This document shows positions 35,602-44,009 of a DNA stretch of 64,000 nt, in pieces (positions within the stretch are counted from its first letter, which is position 1; each line of letters opens with the position of its first letter). This stretch comes from Halopiger aswanensis. GTDB lineage: Archaea; Halobacteriota; Halobacteria; Halobacteriales; Natrialbaceae. The notes below the pieces were generated by a model. The model did no database searches, was not told where the DNA came from, and saw nothing but the letters and a program-made list of their open reading frames with translations. Position numbers and translations under genes: made by a program. The DNA lies in contig NZ_RAPO01000004.1 in NCBI RefSeq assembly GCF_003610195.1, positions 124,001 to 188,000 on the forward strand, written 5' to 3'.

Positions 35602-36537
35602 TCAGCGGCTTCCGTCGCCGGCCTCGTCGTACTCGATCGCGTCGATCGTCGCTCGCCAGTACGGCAGGTCGCCGTCCGGGAGCGTCCACTCGACCGTCGC
35701 ACGGGTCGGAACCCGGCGTCCGCTTCGAACCTCGTAGTCGCGGAAGCGGCCGGTCCAGGGTGCGGTGGCGTCCGCCTCCTGTCGATAGCGCTCGGTCGTC
35801 ACGCGCTCGACCTCGTCCCGATCGTTGAAGTAAAAGACGAGCGACGCGGTCGCGTTCCGGTGCTCGAGGGTCGCTTTCGCGGTTCGATCGTCGATCGGTT
35901 CCCAGTGGACGCCTCGAGCGGGCAGGAGGGCGGTGGGATACCACACGGCTTCGGCGAGGTAGCGGACGAGTTCGCCCTCGTTCATCTCCGGCGACGGCCC
36001 GGCGCTGGCGACCGGGATCGCGCCGCGAAGTCTCGCTCGCAACAGTCCCTCGCCGCGCCCGTACTGATCGAGAACCCGGACCGAGAGCAGGGGTGCGACG
36101 TCGATCTCGGCGTCCCAGACGAAGCCGGGCGGCCGCGTCGCCACGTGCTGGGTCGCCTCGAACGGGCGCCACTTCCCGCCCTGGCCGCCGAGGCGGAACT
36201 CGCCGCGCTGGCGGATGCGAACGGTCCGGGCGTACCGCTGGTCGTCCGCGAGGACGGTCCGGAAGTACCGTTCGACGGGTGCCGGCAGGTCCTCGAGGTC
36301 GGCGCTCGCGACCCGCGTTCGGCCACCCGGCGCCGATCGAGCGTCCGCGAGGAGGTCGTCAACGCGGTCGTCGACCCGTCGCTCGAAGGCTCGAGTTCTC
36401 TTGGCGACGACTGCGAGGACGACGGTGGAAGCCGTAGCGAGGGCGAGGGCGAGGACAGTCGGTAGCGCCAGCCGAGACAGCGGCCGCCCGAACTGCTTTG
36501 CTCGCCGGCCGGCCCGTTCTGAATCGTTCGAGATCAT
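35602..36537 (-). CDS. DUF6544/DUF6920-like membrane-anchored protein
   Basis: 311 residues. One N-terminal helix ('LALPTVLALALATASTVVLAVVA', ~24-46) anchors a soluble domain opening 'LEDLPAPVERYFRTVLADDQ', the hallmark of the DUF6544 family. It continues with 'RIRQRGEFRLGGQGGKWRPFEATQHV' and ends 'DLPYWRATIDAIEYDE'. The fold is thought to be a lipid-binding-like beta structure; no function is established. Convergent with the CPBP gene at 34638. Confidence 0.8.
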   Translation of the reverse strand: MISNDSERAGRRAKQFGRPLSRLALPTVLALALATASTVVLAVVAKRTRAFERRVDDRVDDLLADARSAPGGRTRVASADLEDLPAPVERYFRTVLADDQRYARTVRIRQRGEFRLGGQGGKWRPFEATQHVATRPPGFVWDAEIDVAPLLSVRVLDQYGRGEGLLRARLRGAIPVASAGPSPEMNEGELVRYLAEAVWYPTALLPARGVHWEPIDDRTAKATLEHRNATASLVFYFNDRDEVERVTTERYRQEADATAPWTGRFRDYEVRSGRRVPTRATVEWTLPDGDLPYWRATIDAIEYDEAGDGSR

Positions 36538-36710
36538 CGACTCCCTCCGGATGGCCGTCGAATTCGGCGGTCTGAACGCGTGCGGACCCAGTTACTGAGT
36601 CGAGTCATCGACGCTCTAGACGCGGCTCTCCGAAAAGAAGGTTCTCGGGTCGGTCCGCTGTCGGGGCCGCAGATCGTTCCGGATTGTTGACGCACGTGGC
36701 AATCAATTAG

Positions 36711-37049
36711 AACGAGGAAGACGTCGGTAGCATCGTGATCACCGACGGCGATTCGCCGGTCGGCATCGTCACCGATCGTGACTTAACCGTGCGCGTTCTC
36801 GCCGAGGATGCGGACTCGTCGGGATTACCGGCCGAAGACGTGATGACCGACGACCCCCAGACGATCGATCGAAGCGAGGGGTTCTACGAGGCGACGAACC
36901 TGATGGCCGACCACGGCATTCGACGACTGCCGGTCTGCGACGGTGACGAGCTCGTCGGAATCATCACCGCCGACGACCTGACGGAACTCATCGCCGACGA
37001 GGAACACCAGCTTGCGGACGTCATCCGCGCACAGCGGCCGGAGTACTGA
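36711..37049 (+). pseudogene. 5'-truncated CBS-domain gene
   Basis: The frame matches the CBS protein at 20199-20618 from 'N-E-E-D-V-G-S-I-V-I-T' to the identical end 'DVIRAQRPEY', but it lacks the first ~30 residues. A stop codon (tag, 36708) lies directly before the first matching codon, and only GTG 36735 is left as a start, removing half of CBS module one. Module two is intact. It is probably a partial duplication or recombination remnant. A shortened 104-residue product cannot be excluded. Confidence 0.75.
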
Positions 37050-37151
37050 ACTGCGCGATACCGATCGGTCAGGCGAAGCGTCGCCGGCCGCCTCGAGGAC
37101 GCGTGCGACGGCCGGGAGAGCACTGACGCCGGACTCGAGGTCGGTTACGAC

Positions 37152-37739
37152 TTAGACCAGCAGCTGGATGTCCGATTCGGCCATGTGTTGCAGTGCGGTG
37201 GCCGCGCCGACGCCGGTGGTGACGCCGTCGTAGAAGTCGTCCTCGTCGTAATCCATCAGCTCGATCGTCATCTGACAGGCCTGCAGGTCGACGCCGCTTT
37301 CCAGCGAGAGGTCGATCAACTCCTCGATGGTGGCGGTCCCGTTGTCGTCGATTTTCTTCTGCATCAGCTTCGTGGCCATCGTGTCCATCCCGGGGAGCGC
37401 GGCGACGGCGTTCGGAACCGGCATGTTCGGGTTGCCGACGGCGCTCAGCTTGAGGTTCTTCGACTTCTCCTCGTGGAGGATGTCGAGCCCCCAGAACGTG
37501 TGGAAGACGACGACGTCCCAGCCGAACGCGGCGGCCGTGCTCGCGAGGATCAACGGCGGATACGCCATGTCGAAGCTCCCCTGCGTCGCGACGATCGTCA
37601 TCTTCTTTTGATCGTCGCCCGCGTCCGCCTCCGCGATCGATGCCTCGAGTTCGTCGACGCGCTCGCGCAGGGCCTGTAACTCGGCGGCGTCGAATTCGCC
37701 GTCGCCGTCGACCGACGCCGTTGGGTTGTCCGTACTCAT
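37152..37739 (-). CDS. DsrE/DsrF/DrsH-like sulfur-relay protein
   Basis: 195 residues. The N-terminal ~40 residues are acidic with a short coiled coil ('AELQALRERVDELEASIAEAD'). The DsrE-like fold starts at 'KKMTIVATQGSFDMAYPPLILASTAAAFGWDVVVFHTFWGLDIL' and includes the Cys of 'SGVDLQACQMTIELMDYD', which corresponds to the active-site Cys of DsrE2-type proteins. It accepts or passes persulfide sulfur. Its ATG overlaps the stop of tusA (TAATG), so the pair is translationally coupled. Confidence 0.9.
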   Translation of the reverse strand: MSTDNPTASVDGDGEFDAAELQALRERVDELEASIAEADAGDDQKKMTIVATQGSFDMAYPPLILASTAAAFGWDVVVFHTFWGLDILHEEKSKNLKLSAVGNPNMPVPNAVAALPGMDTMATKLMQKKIDDNGTATIEELIDLSLESGVDLQACQMTIELMDYDEDDFYDGVTTGVGAATALQHMAESDIQLLV

Positions 37740-37984
37740 TATTCCGTTTTCTTCACGTAGTGCGTGTAGCGGCCGTCGCCCTCCTCTTGCTCGAGGAGTT
37801 CGACGCCGTCGGTGCCGTCGGCCCACCCCTGAATGTCGCTCATGCTGCCCGAGTCCGTCGCGACTACTTCGAGGACGTCGCCGGCCTCGAGGTCGTCGAT
37901 CGCCTGTTTGGTTTTGACGATCGGCATCGGGCAGGACTGTCCTTTCACGTCGAGCGTCTCCGTAACGGTGTATTCTGAACTCAT
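37739..37984 (-). CDS. tusA: TusA-family sulfurtransferase
   Basis: 81 residues: 'MSSEYTVTETLDVKGQSCPMPIVKTKQAIDDLEAGDVLEVVATDSGS' in outline, with the CPxP active site at residues 18-21 and 'DIQGWADGTDGVELLEQ' in the second half. The Cys carries persulfide sulfur. The start at 37984 is at the domain start; the upstream frame reads through the promoter. First gene of a two-gene operon with the DsrE-like protein. Its promoter holds the best copy of the dyad described at 38002. Confidence 0.92.
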   Translation of the reverse strand: MSSEYTVTETLDVKGQSCPMPIVKTKQAIDDLEAGDVLEVVATDSGSMSDIQGWADGTDGVELLEQEEGDGRYTHYVKKTE

Positions 37985-38001
37985 GTTTATTGCTGTGCTC
38001 T

Positions 38002-38024
38002 GTATTGGAGCTATCACACAATAC
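38002..38024. promoter_or_regulatory. Dyad GTATTG-N11-CAATAC in the tusA promoter
   Basis: Perfect 6-bp arms separated by 11 bases. It lies between the tusA TATA-like element (reading 'tttttatggg' on the minus strand, about 38031-38045) and the start codon, overlapping the likely transcription start, where a repressor would act. A second element TATTGTGCAATA lies upstream at 38052-38063. Confidence 0.6.
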
Positions 38025-38180
38025 CAACTGCGCCCATAAAAACCCATCGGTTATTGTGCAATATTCGAACATCCGTTCCACAGTCCGTGTCGTATTAGCA
38101 GGTCGTTCTCACCCGTGAGCGTTCAAGGATACAGTATAACGCATATACGAGTTACATAACCCGAATCGGTCCGAGAATCA

Positions 38181-38203
38181 GTATTGTGTGGTCAGGGAAT
38201 TAC
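38181..38203. promoter_or_regulatory. Dyad GTATTG-N11-aAtTAC before the rhodanese/MBL gene
   Basis: The left arm is perfect and the right arm matches 4 of 6 positions. It sits just upstream of the TATA-like element at 38211. It shares the 9-mer GTATTGTGT with the complements of the sites at 38016-38024 and 44768-44776. Confidence 0.5.
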
Positions 38204-38210
38204 CATGCAA

Positions 38211-38220
38211 AGCCTTAAGT
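38211..38220 (+). promoter_or_regulatory. TATA-like element of the rhodanese/MBL gene
   Basis: 'agccttaagt' is centred ~26 bases before ATG 38242, the leaderless spacing that supports that start. Confidence 0.45.
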
Positions 38221-38241
38221 GCGCGAAGGCGGTACTGAGGG

Positions 38242-39444
38242 ATGTACAACATGGACGACACGGACTTTCCAACACCAGACGTCGAGATCGAATCGGTCAG
38301 TGCCGAAGAACTGAAGGCACGGATTGACGCCGGCGAGGCGGTCACGCTCCTCGACACCCGGATGGAATCGGATTTCGAGGAGTGGCGCATCGACGGCGAG
38401 ACCGTCGAATCGATCAATATTCCCTACTTCGAATTCCTCGAGGACGAGATCGACGACGACGTTCTTGCACGGATTCCCGACGATCGAGAAATCACGGTCC
38501 TCTGTGCGAAGGGCGGCTCGAGCGAGTACGTCGCTGGGACGCTGAAAGAGCGCGGCTACGACGTCGATCACCTCGAGGACGGGATGAACGGCTGGGCGCG
38601 CATCTACGAACGCGTCGAGGTCGAGCGCTACGACGGGTCCGGGACGCTCTACCAGTACCAGCGTCCCTCGAGCGGTTGTCTCGGCTACCTCCTCGTCGAC
38701 GGCGACGAGGCGGCCGTGATCGATCCGCTGCGCGCGTTCACCGACCGCTACCTCGAGGACGCCGCCGAACTCGGCGCCGATCTGACGTACGCGATCGACA
38801 CGCACATCCACGCGGACCACATCTCGGGCGTCCGCGAACTCGACGACGAAGGCGCCGAGGGCGTCGTTCCCGAGGCGTCGGTCGACCGCGGGGTTACCTA
38901 CGCCGACGAGCTGACGCTGGCCGAAGACGGCGACGAGTTCGAGGTCGGATCGGCTACGATCGAGACGGTTTACACGCCCGGCCACACCTCCGGGATGACG
39001 TCGTACCTGATCGACGGCTCACTGCTCGCGACCGGTGACGGGCTGTTCGTCGAAAGCGTCGCCCGCCCCGACCTCGAGGAGGGCGACGACGGCGCGCCCG
39101 AAGCTGCCGCACAGCTCTACGAGTCGCTGCAGGAGCGCGTGCTGACCCTGCCCGACGACACCCTCATCGGGGGTGCGCACTTCAGCGACGCCGCCGAGCC
39201 CGCCGACGACGGCACCTACACGGCGCCGATCGGTCAACTCGAGGACGAGATGGACGCCCTGACGATGGACGAAGACGAGTTCATCGAGCTGATCCTCTCG
39301 GACATGCCGCCCCGGCCGGCCAACTACGAGGACATCATCCCGACGAACCTCGGCCAACAGGAGGCCGACGACGAGGAAGCCTTCGAACTCGAGCTCGGGC
39401 CGAACAACTGCGCAGCCAGCCAGGAATCGCTGGCGGGTGACTAA
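38242..39444 (+). CDS. Rhodanese + metallo-beta-lactamase protein (persulfide dioxygenase-like)
   Basis: 400 residues. Residues ~15-125 are a rhodanese domain with active-site Cys in 'ITVLCAKGGSSEYVA'. Residues ~135-330 are a metallo-beta-lactamase domain with the metal motif 'THIHADHISG', then 'TPGHTSGMTSYLI' and 'ATGDGLFVE'. This resembles ETHE1/Blh-type persulfide dioxygenases that oxidise glutathione or protein persulfides to sulfite, here with domain order rhodanese first. The tail 'ELGPNNCAA' is shared with the paralogue at 61.5 kb. It is divergent from the tusA operon and probably co-regulated. Confidence 0.9.
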   Translation: MYNMDDTDFPTPDVEIESVSAEELKARIDAGEAVTLLDTRMESDFEEWRIDGETVESINIPYFEFLEDEIDDDVLARIPDDREITVLCAKGGSSEYVAGTLKERGYDVDHLEDGMNGWARIYERVEVERYDGSGTLYQYQRPSSGCLGYLLVDGDEAAVIDPLRAFTDRYLEDAAELGADLTYAIDTHIHADHISGVRELDDEGAEGVVPEASVDRGVTYADELTLAEDGDEFEVGSATIETVYTPGHTSGMTSYLIDGSLLATGDGLFVESVARPDLEEGDDGAPEAAAQLYESLQERVLTLPDDTLIGGAHFSDAAEPADDGTYTAPIGQLEDEMDALTMDEDEFIELILSDMPPRPANYEDIIPTNLGQQEADDEEAFELELGPNNCAASQESLAGD

Positions 39445-39452
39445 TCCGACCG

Positions 39453-40010
39453 ATGGTAGTCGATCCGGTACCGCTACAGTTGGCCGCCGAGCTGTTTCCC
39501 AACGGAATCAGTCGCTATGCCGTCGGCGGGCTCCTCGTCGGTCTCGGCGCGGTCGTGATCTACGTCGGCACCGGCATCCCGGCCGGAGCGAGCACGTTCC
39601 TCGAGTCGACGCTGTCGTACGTCTCGGACCAGCCGCGATTCCAGCGGTACGTCTCGTCTCGCGACTGGCGCGTCGTCTTCACGCTCGGGATCATCCTCGG
39701 CGCACTGGCGTTCGCGGCGACGGTCCAGTCCGGCGTGATCACGACGTCGCTCTACCAGCCCGGAACGACCGGGGAACTGTACGAGGTCGGCGGCGTGACG
39801 CTCTGGTCGACGGGCGTCCAGCCGTGGCGGTTGTTCCTGGGCGGCATCCTGGTCGGGATCGGTACCCGGATCGGCAAAGGGTGTACGTCCGGCCACGGAG
39901 TCTGTGGCGTCGGTTCGGCGTCGAAGACTTCGCTCGTCGGCGTGGTGACGTTCCTGTTCGTCGCCATCGTGACTGCCCAGATCGTTGCAGCACTGGGGGT
40001 GAGTCCGTGA
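39453..40010 (+). CDS. YeeE/YedE-type sulfur transporter subunit (first half)
   Basis: 185 residues with about five helices. Conserved Cys motif 'IGKGCTSGHGVCGVG' near residues 143-157 is the signature of YeeE/YedE (TsuA-like) permeases that pass thiosulfate or sulfur compounds by Cys relay. It begins 8 bases after the rhodanese/MBL stop, so it is in the same operon. Together with the next gene it makes a full split transporter. Confidence 0.9.
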   Translation: MVVDPVPLQLAAELFPNGISRYAVGGLLVGLGAVVIYVGTGIPAGASTFLESTLSYVSDQPRFQRYVSSRDWRVVFTLGIILGALAFAATVQSGVITTSLYQPGTTGELYEVGGVTLWSTGVQPWRLFLGGILVGIGTRIGKGCTSGHGVCGVGSASKTSLVGVVTFLFVAIVTAQIVAALGVSP

Positions 40011-40068
40011 TGGACGAGATGCGACCGACGGGAGGATCTCGGAACCGCGAACGGGGAGGTGACGAGCC

Positions 40069-40530
40069 GTGAGCCGGGACCGACATCCCCTGTTCATGCC
40101 GTTGATCCTCGTCGGGGGGCTGATCTTCGGGTTCGGTCTCGGGTTCAGCCAGATGGCGCGACCGGAAGTCGTACTGGACTTCCTCCAGTTCGAGGACTTC
40201 GGGCTGCTGTTCGTCATGTTCGGCGCGGCGATCGTTTCCGGGATCGCCTTCGCCGTGATGCCCCGAATTCGAGACAGCGCGCCGCTGACCGGCGATCGGT
40301 ACGAACGCCGGCTGAAGCCGTTCGACCGAAACGTCCTGATCGGCGGCGCGATCTTCGGCGTCGGCTGGGGACTGTCGGGGATCTGTCCCGGTGCGGCCTA
40401 CGCCAGCCTCGGCGTCGGCAACGTCACCATCCTGTGGGCGCTCGGCGGCATGTTCGTCGGCGCCTACCTACAGGGACGGTGGCGCAGCCAACGCGTTGCA
40501 TCCAACTCCGACCCGACGAGTGCCGACTAA
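40069..40530 (+). CDS. YeeE/YedE-type sulfur transporter subunit (second half)
   Basis: 153 residues, GTG start, about four helices. The Cys motif 'GVGWGLSGICPGAAYASLG' near residues 103-121 matches the second-half motif of YeeE/YedE (DUF6691 group). It follows the first subunit by 58 bases. It should pair with that subunit to form a two-chain permease for thiosulfate or another sulfane-sulfur compound. Confidence 0.88.
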   Translation: MSRDRHPLFMPLILVGGLIFGFGLGFSQMARPEVVLDFLQFEDFGLLFVMFGAAIVSGIAFAVMPRIRDSAPLTGDRYERRLKPFDRNVLIGGAIFGVGWGLSGICPGAAYASLGVGNVTILWALGGMFVGAYLQGRWRSQRVASNSDPTSAD

Positions 40531-40575
40531 CGCCCCTCGACCTTCGAGCACCGAAACCCAGTTTATCAGCTTCCA

Positions 40576-41748
40576 ATGGAACTCGCAACGATAGCGTTGT
40601 TCGGGACCGCCGCACTCGCCAGCCTGTTTATGGCCTGGGTGATCGGCGCGGGCTCGAGCGGCGCGACGCCGTTCGCCCCGGCCGTCGGCGCTAATGCGAT
40701 TTCGACGATGCGCGCGGCGTTTTTCGTCGGCGTGCTCGGCTTCGCTGGCGCGGTGACTCAGGGCGGAAACGTCTCGGAAGCGGTTGGCAAAGGTCTCGTC
40801 GGTGGAATCAGTCTTCCGGTCAGCGGCGTCATCATCGTGCTGTTGATCGGCGCCGGGCTGATGGCGATCGGCATCTACACCGGCTATCCGATCGCGACCG
40901 CGTTCACCGTCACCGGATCGGTCGTTGGCGTCGGATTCGCGCTCGGGGGCGATCCCGTCTGGTCGAAATACGTCGAAATCGGAGCCGTGTGGGTGTTGAC
41001 TCCCGTCATCGGCGGCGGGATCGCCTACACCATCGCGAGCTTCCTTCCCCGGCCCGACGTCCCGGAGACGGTCAGTATTCCGATACTCGCCGGTATCGTC
41101 GGTACTATCGTCGCGAACCTCAAATTCACGTTCCTCTCGTCGTTCGGCGGGACGCTCGCTGCTGCTGGTACCACCGTGATTCCGGTCGCTGGTGCTGGCG
41201 CTACGGCCGCGGTCTCGCTCGGATTCGGCATCGTCGTCGCAGCCGCTGTCCGCTGGGACATCGACCGCGATCAGGCGGGCGGACTGCGGCGGTTCGTGCT
41301 CTCGCTCGGCGCTCTGGTCGCGTTCTCGGCGGGCGCGAGTCAGGTCGGTCTAGCCGTCGGACCGCTGTTCCCGTTACTCGAGGAGTTGCCGATGGTGTCG
41401 CCGTTCGCGGTGTTGCTCGGCGGCGGCGTCGGGATTCTCGCCGGCTCGTGGACGAGCGCGCCGCGGATGATCAAGTCGATCTCGCAGGAGTACGCGTCGC
41501 TGGGACCGCGCCGATCGATCGCGACGCTCGTTCCCTCGTTTCTCATCGCTCAGACGGCGGTCCTGTTGGGAGTGCCGGTCTCGTTCAACGAGATCATCGT
41601 CAGCGCCATCGTCGGCAGCGGCGCCGCGGTCGCCGGCGGCGCCGGTGTCAGTCCGCGAAAGTTGGGCTACACCGTGGCCGCCTGGATCGGCTCGTTTGTC
41701 CTCGCGTTCGGACTCGGCTACGGGTCGATGCTGCTCGTCGGCGCCTGA
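40576..41748 (+). CDS. PiT-family permease (PHO4/CysP-like)
   Basis: 390 residues with about ten helices. The inverted-repeat PiT signatures are visible: 'GAGSSGATPFAPAVGANAISTMRAAFFVGVLGFAGAVTQGG' and in the second half 'GILAGSWTSAPRMIKSI' with 'VGSGAAVAGGAGVSPRK'. PiT proteins carry phosphate, but the CysP branch carries sulfate. Its place at the end of a sulfur operon, 45 bases after the YeeE gene, makes sulfate or thiosulfate a serious alternative to phosphate. A hairpin follows directly after its stop. Confidence 0.88.
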   Translation: MELATIALFGTAALASLFMAWVIGAGSSGATPFAPAVGANAISTMRAAFFVGVLGFAGAVTQGGNVSEAVGKGLVGGISLPVSGVIIVLLIGAGLMAIGIYTGYPIATAFTVTGSVVGVGFALGGDPVWSKYVEIGAVWVLTPVIGGGIAYTIASFLPRPDVPETVSIPILAGIVGTIVANLKFTFLSSFGGTLAAAGTTVIPVAGAGATAAVSLGFGIVVAAAVRWDIDRDQAGGLRRFVLSLGALVAFSAGASQVGLAVGPLFPLLEELPMVSPFAVLLGGGVGILAGSWTSAPRMIKSISQEYASLGPRRSIATLVPSFLIAQTAVLLGVPVSFNEIIVSAIVGSGAAVAGGAGVSPRKLGYTVAAWIGSFVLAFGLGYGSMLLVGA

Positions 41749-41753
41749 CGTCC

Positions 41754-41773
41754 CCCACGACTTCAGTCGTGGG
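41754..41773. repeat. Hairpin with TTCA loop (IS200/IS605-end-like)
   Basis: CCCACGAC-TTCA-GTCGTGGG, a perfect 8-bp stem starting 5 bases after the PiT stop. Stem length and loop are the same as in the hairpins at 50782 and 52244 that bracket a TnpB element. It could be a solo transposon end or an RNA hairpin at the operon's 3' end. Confidence 0.55.
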
Positions 41774-41903
41774 CTTTCGCGCTGTCTCTGTGTGAAAACG
41801 GGACTGCTCGTCGGTCGCGACGATTCTACAACGTACTTGAGAACGGGCATGCGCACGCCGAATATTCACTCGCGGGAATCCTCGCGGGTTCGAAGCGACT
41901 GCG

Positions 41904-42737
41904 TCACCGCTCGAGCGTTCGGACGGAGAGAACGGGAACCGATGCCGCACTGATCACACGCTGAGAGACGCTGCCAGCGACCACCCGATCGAGCCCGGCT
42001 CGACTCTCCGTCCCCACGACGATGAGGTCGATGTCGTGGTCGGCCGCGTAGGAGACGATCTCTCGGTGTGGTACCCCTCGCTCGATCGCTCGCTCGGTGT
42101 CGAGGCCGCGTTTCGCACCGCGTTCGGCGATCGTACTCGTCGACCGCTCGCCGAGTTCTTCGAACGCCTCGAGGACGACGTCCATGTGCGAGTGAACGTC
42201 GTTGACGACGTACATCGAGTGGACGGTTGCACCGTACGTCTCGGCGAGATCGAGTCCCTCCTCGATAGCCGCCTCGGCTCCCGGCCGTCCGTCCGTCGCG
42301 ATGAGAACGTTGTCGATATCGCCGGACGAGGTCGATACGGCGGCGTTGACGGTGAGAACTGGACATCGAGCCTCGCGAACGACCGCCGTCGCGACACTAC
42401 CCATCAGCCAGCGTCGAACGCCCGTTCGGCCGTGGGTTCCAAGAACGCTCAACGCGATGTCGTGCTCGTCAGCGTACGCGAGTAATTCGCGGCTCGGTCG
42501 GCCCGTTCGGACGCTCGTGACGACCGAGAGACCCTCGTCAACGGCGTCGGCTTCGACGCGCTCGACGATTTCCTGATGACGCGATTTGTCGACACGCTCG
42601 CCATCGGTATCCGTTCGTTCGACGACCGAGACGACGTGGACGGTCGCGCCGACCGCCCGGGCAACGTCTAGCCCCTGGTCGACGGCCGTCGCTGCAATGT
42701 CGCTGCCGTCGGTCGCGACGAGAATATCGCCGTACAT
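41904..42737 (-). CDS. Tandem UspA protein (two domains)
   Basis: 277 residues. Domain one starts 'MYGDILVATDGSDIAATAVDQGLDVARAVGATVHVVSVV' and has GRTGVRRWLMGSVATAV. Domain two starts 'IDNVLIATDGRPGAEAAIEEGLDLAETYGATVHSMYVV' and has ESRAGLDRVVAGSVSQRV, so the glycine loop is weaker in domain two (GTESR instead of GTHGR). ATG 42737 is at the strand start. It is not part of the sulfur operon, being convergent with it. Confidence 0.92.
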   Translation of the reverse strand: MYGDILVATDGSDIAATAVDQGLDVARAVGATVHVVSVVERTDTDGERVDKSRHQEIVERVEADAVDEGLSVVTSVRTGRPSRELLAYADEHDIALSVLGTHGRTGVRRWLMGSVATAVVREARCPVLTVNAAVSTSSGDIDNVLIATDGRPGAEAAIEEGLDLAETYGATVHSMYVVNDVHSHMDVVLEAFEELGERSTSTIAERGAKRGLDTERAIERGVPHREIVSYAADHDIDLIVVGTESRAGLDRVVAGSVSQRVISAASVPVLSVRTLER

Positions 42738-43199
42738 TGCCGGTTGTACGACTGCAACCATCTTGAACGTAGGGCCCGCTCCCGTCCTCTCATCGCTCGA
42801 CCGTGCATACTCTACAGGCGGAGCAGGCCGGACGCCTCGGGGCTTGACCCCGACGGTTCACGGTTCATGATTCGTTTTACGGAGAGTACTGTTCTGGAAC
42901 GATATCGAACTGTCCGTCCTCGAGACGGTCCTGATCGTCGTACTCGTCGTCGGAAGCCCGCTGGTCTGGCCGCCTTCTCAAACCCGACGGCTCCGGAACC
43001 TGACCTGGGACCGACTTCTCGGACTCGACGGACTGATGCGGTAACGCGCTACCGACACAAGAGGCGTTCTACGCGGCCTCGAGTCGGACGTAATGGCATT
43101 TCGACCCGCCCCATTGATCGTATAACGTACCATGATAGTCGCTACTTACTGATAGTATGGGCTCCGTACCTTTGTCCGGTCGTCTCGAACGGGATCGCG
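42738..43199. other. Intergenic region between UspA and cupredoxin genes
   Basis: No convincing gene in about 460 bases. A/T-rich cores near 43118-43128 ('gatcgtataa') and 43140-43160 may belong to the cupredoxin promoter. Confidence 0.4.
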
Positions 43200-43799
43200 A
43201 TGGGACGAACCGATCCGACCCGTCGACGACAACTACTGCGACTTATGGGTGGAACGTTGGCGACGCTCCCCGTAGCTGGCTGTCTGAGCAACGAAGATAG
43301 CCGTGGGGAGACAGACGAATCGGAGCCCAACGAAACACCTGACGTCGGGACAGGCGACGAATCGGCGCCTGAAGGCAACGAAGCGGAGAACGAGGGTGAC
43401 GATGCAGCGGATGAAAACGACAACGGAGCGACCGACGACGGTACGGATGTGTCCGCCGATTGGGAGAACGTCGGCGAGATCGTGTTGAGTGCGACGACAG
43501 CCGGTTGGGAGGGAATTGCCCCCGCGGCCATCGAGGGCGAGAAAAACCCGACACTCGTTCTGGAAGCGGGTGCGGAGTACGTCATCACCTGGCGGAACGA
43601 CGACGGACAGCCGCACAATATCGAGATCTGGGACGAATCCGAATCGGTCCTCGACGGCTACGAGACCGAACTGATGGATGAAAAAGACGAAACGCAATCC
43701 CTGGAGATCGAGGCTCGAGACGAGATGGCGGAGTACGTATGCGAAATACACGCCGATTGGTCGAAGCGCGGCGACATCGAAATCGAAGGCGATCCTTGA
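43200..43799 (+). CDS. Cupredoxin lipoprotein without the axial methionine
   Basis: 199 residues. The Tat-like start 'MGRTDPTRRRQLLRLMGGTLATLPVAGC' ends at a lipobox Cys near residue 28. A ~70-residue acidic linker follows, then the cupredoxin domain: His in 'DGQPHNIEIWDES' and 'YVCEIHADWSKRGDIEI', giving Cys and His. The usual Met four to five residues after the His is absent, where the 23.7-kb paralogue has 'CQVHPTTM'. Such sites often have a raised or lowered potential (stellacyanin-like). Anchored on the outside of the membrane. Confidence 0.88.
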   Translation: MGRTDPTRRRQLLRLMGGTLATLPVAGCLSNEDSRGETDESEPNETPDVGTGDESAPEGNEAENEGDDAADENDNGATDDGTDVSADWENVGEIVLSATTAGWEGIAPAAIEGEKNPTLVLEAGAEYVITWRNDDGQPHNIEIWDESESVLDGYETELMDEKDETQSLEIEARDEMAEYVCEIHADWSKRGDIEIEGDP

Positions 43800-44009
43800 C
43801 TCACCTCGTCGACGCGATCCGTTCGTGGCACCGAGTTCACCGCGAGGTTGCTCCCCGGCGACTGTCCCCGTGGTTCCCGCGTGAGGGTGACGAAGTGACT
43901 GTCGCAGTCATTAGAGAGGCATCCCAGCCGATCTCGAGACCGGACGGGCCGGACGTGCTAGAAAAGTCCGCAAGGGAAGGGGAGTCAACTGACGCGTCGA
44001 ACGCCGGCG

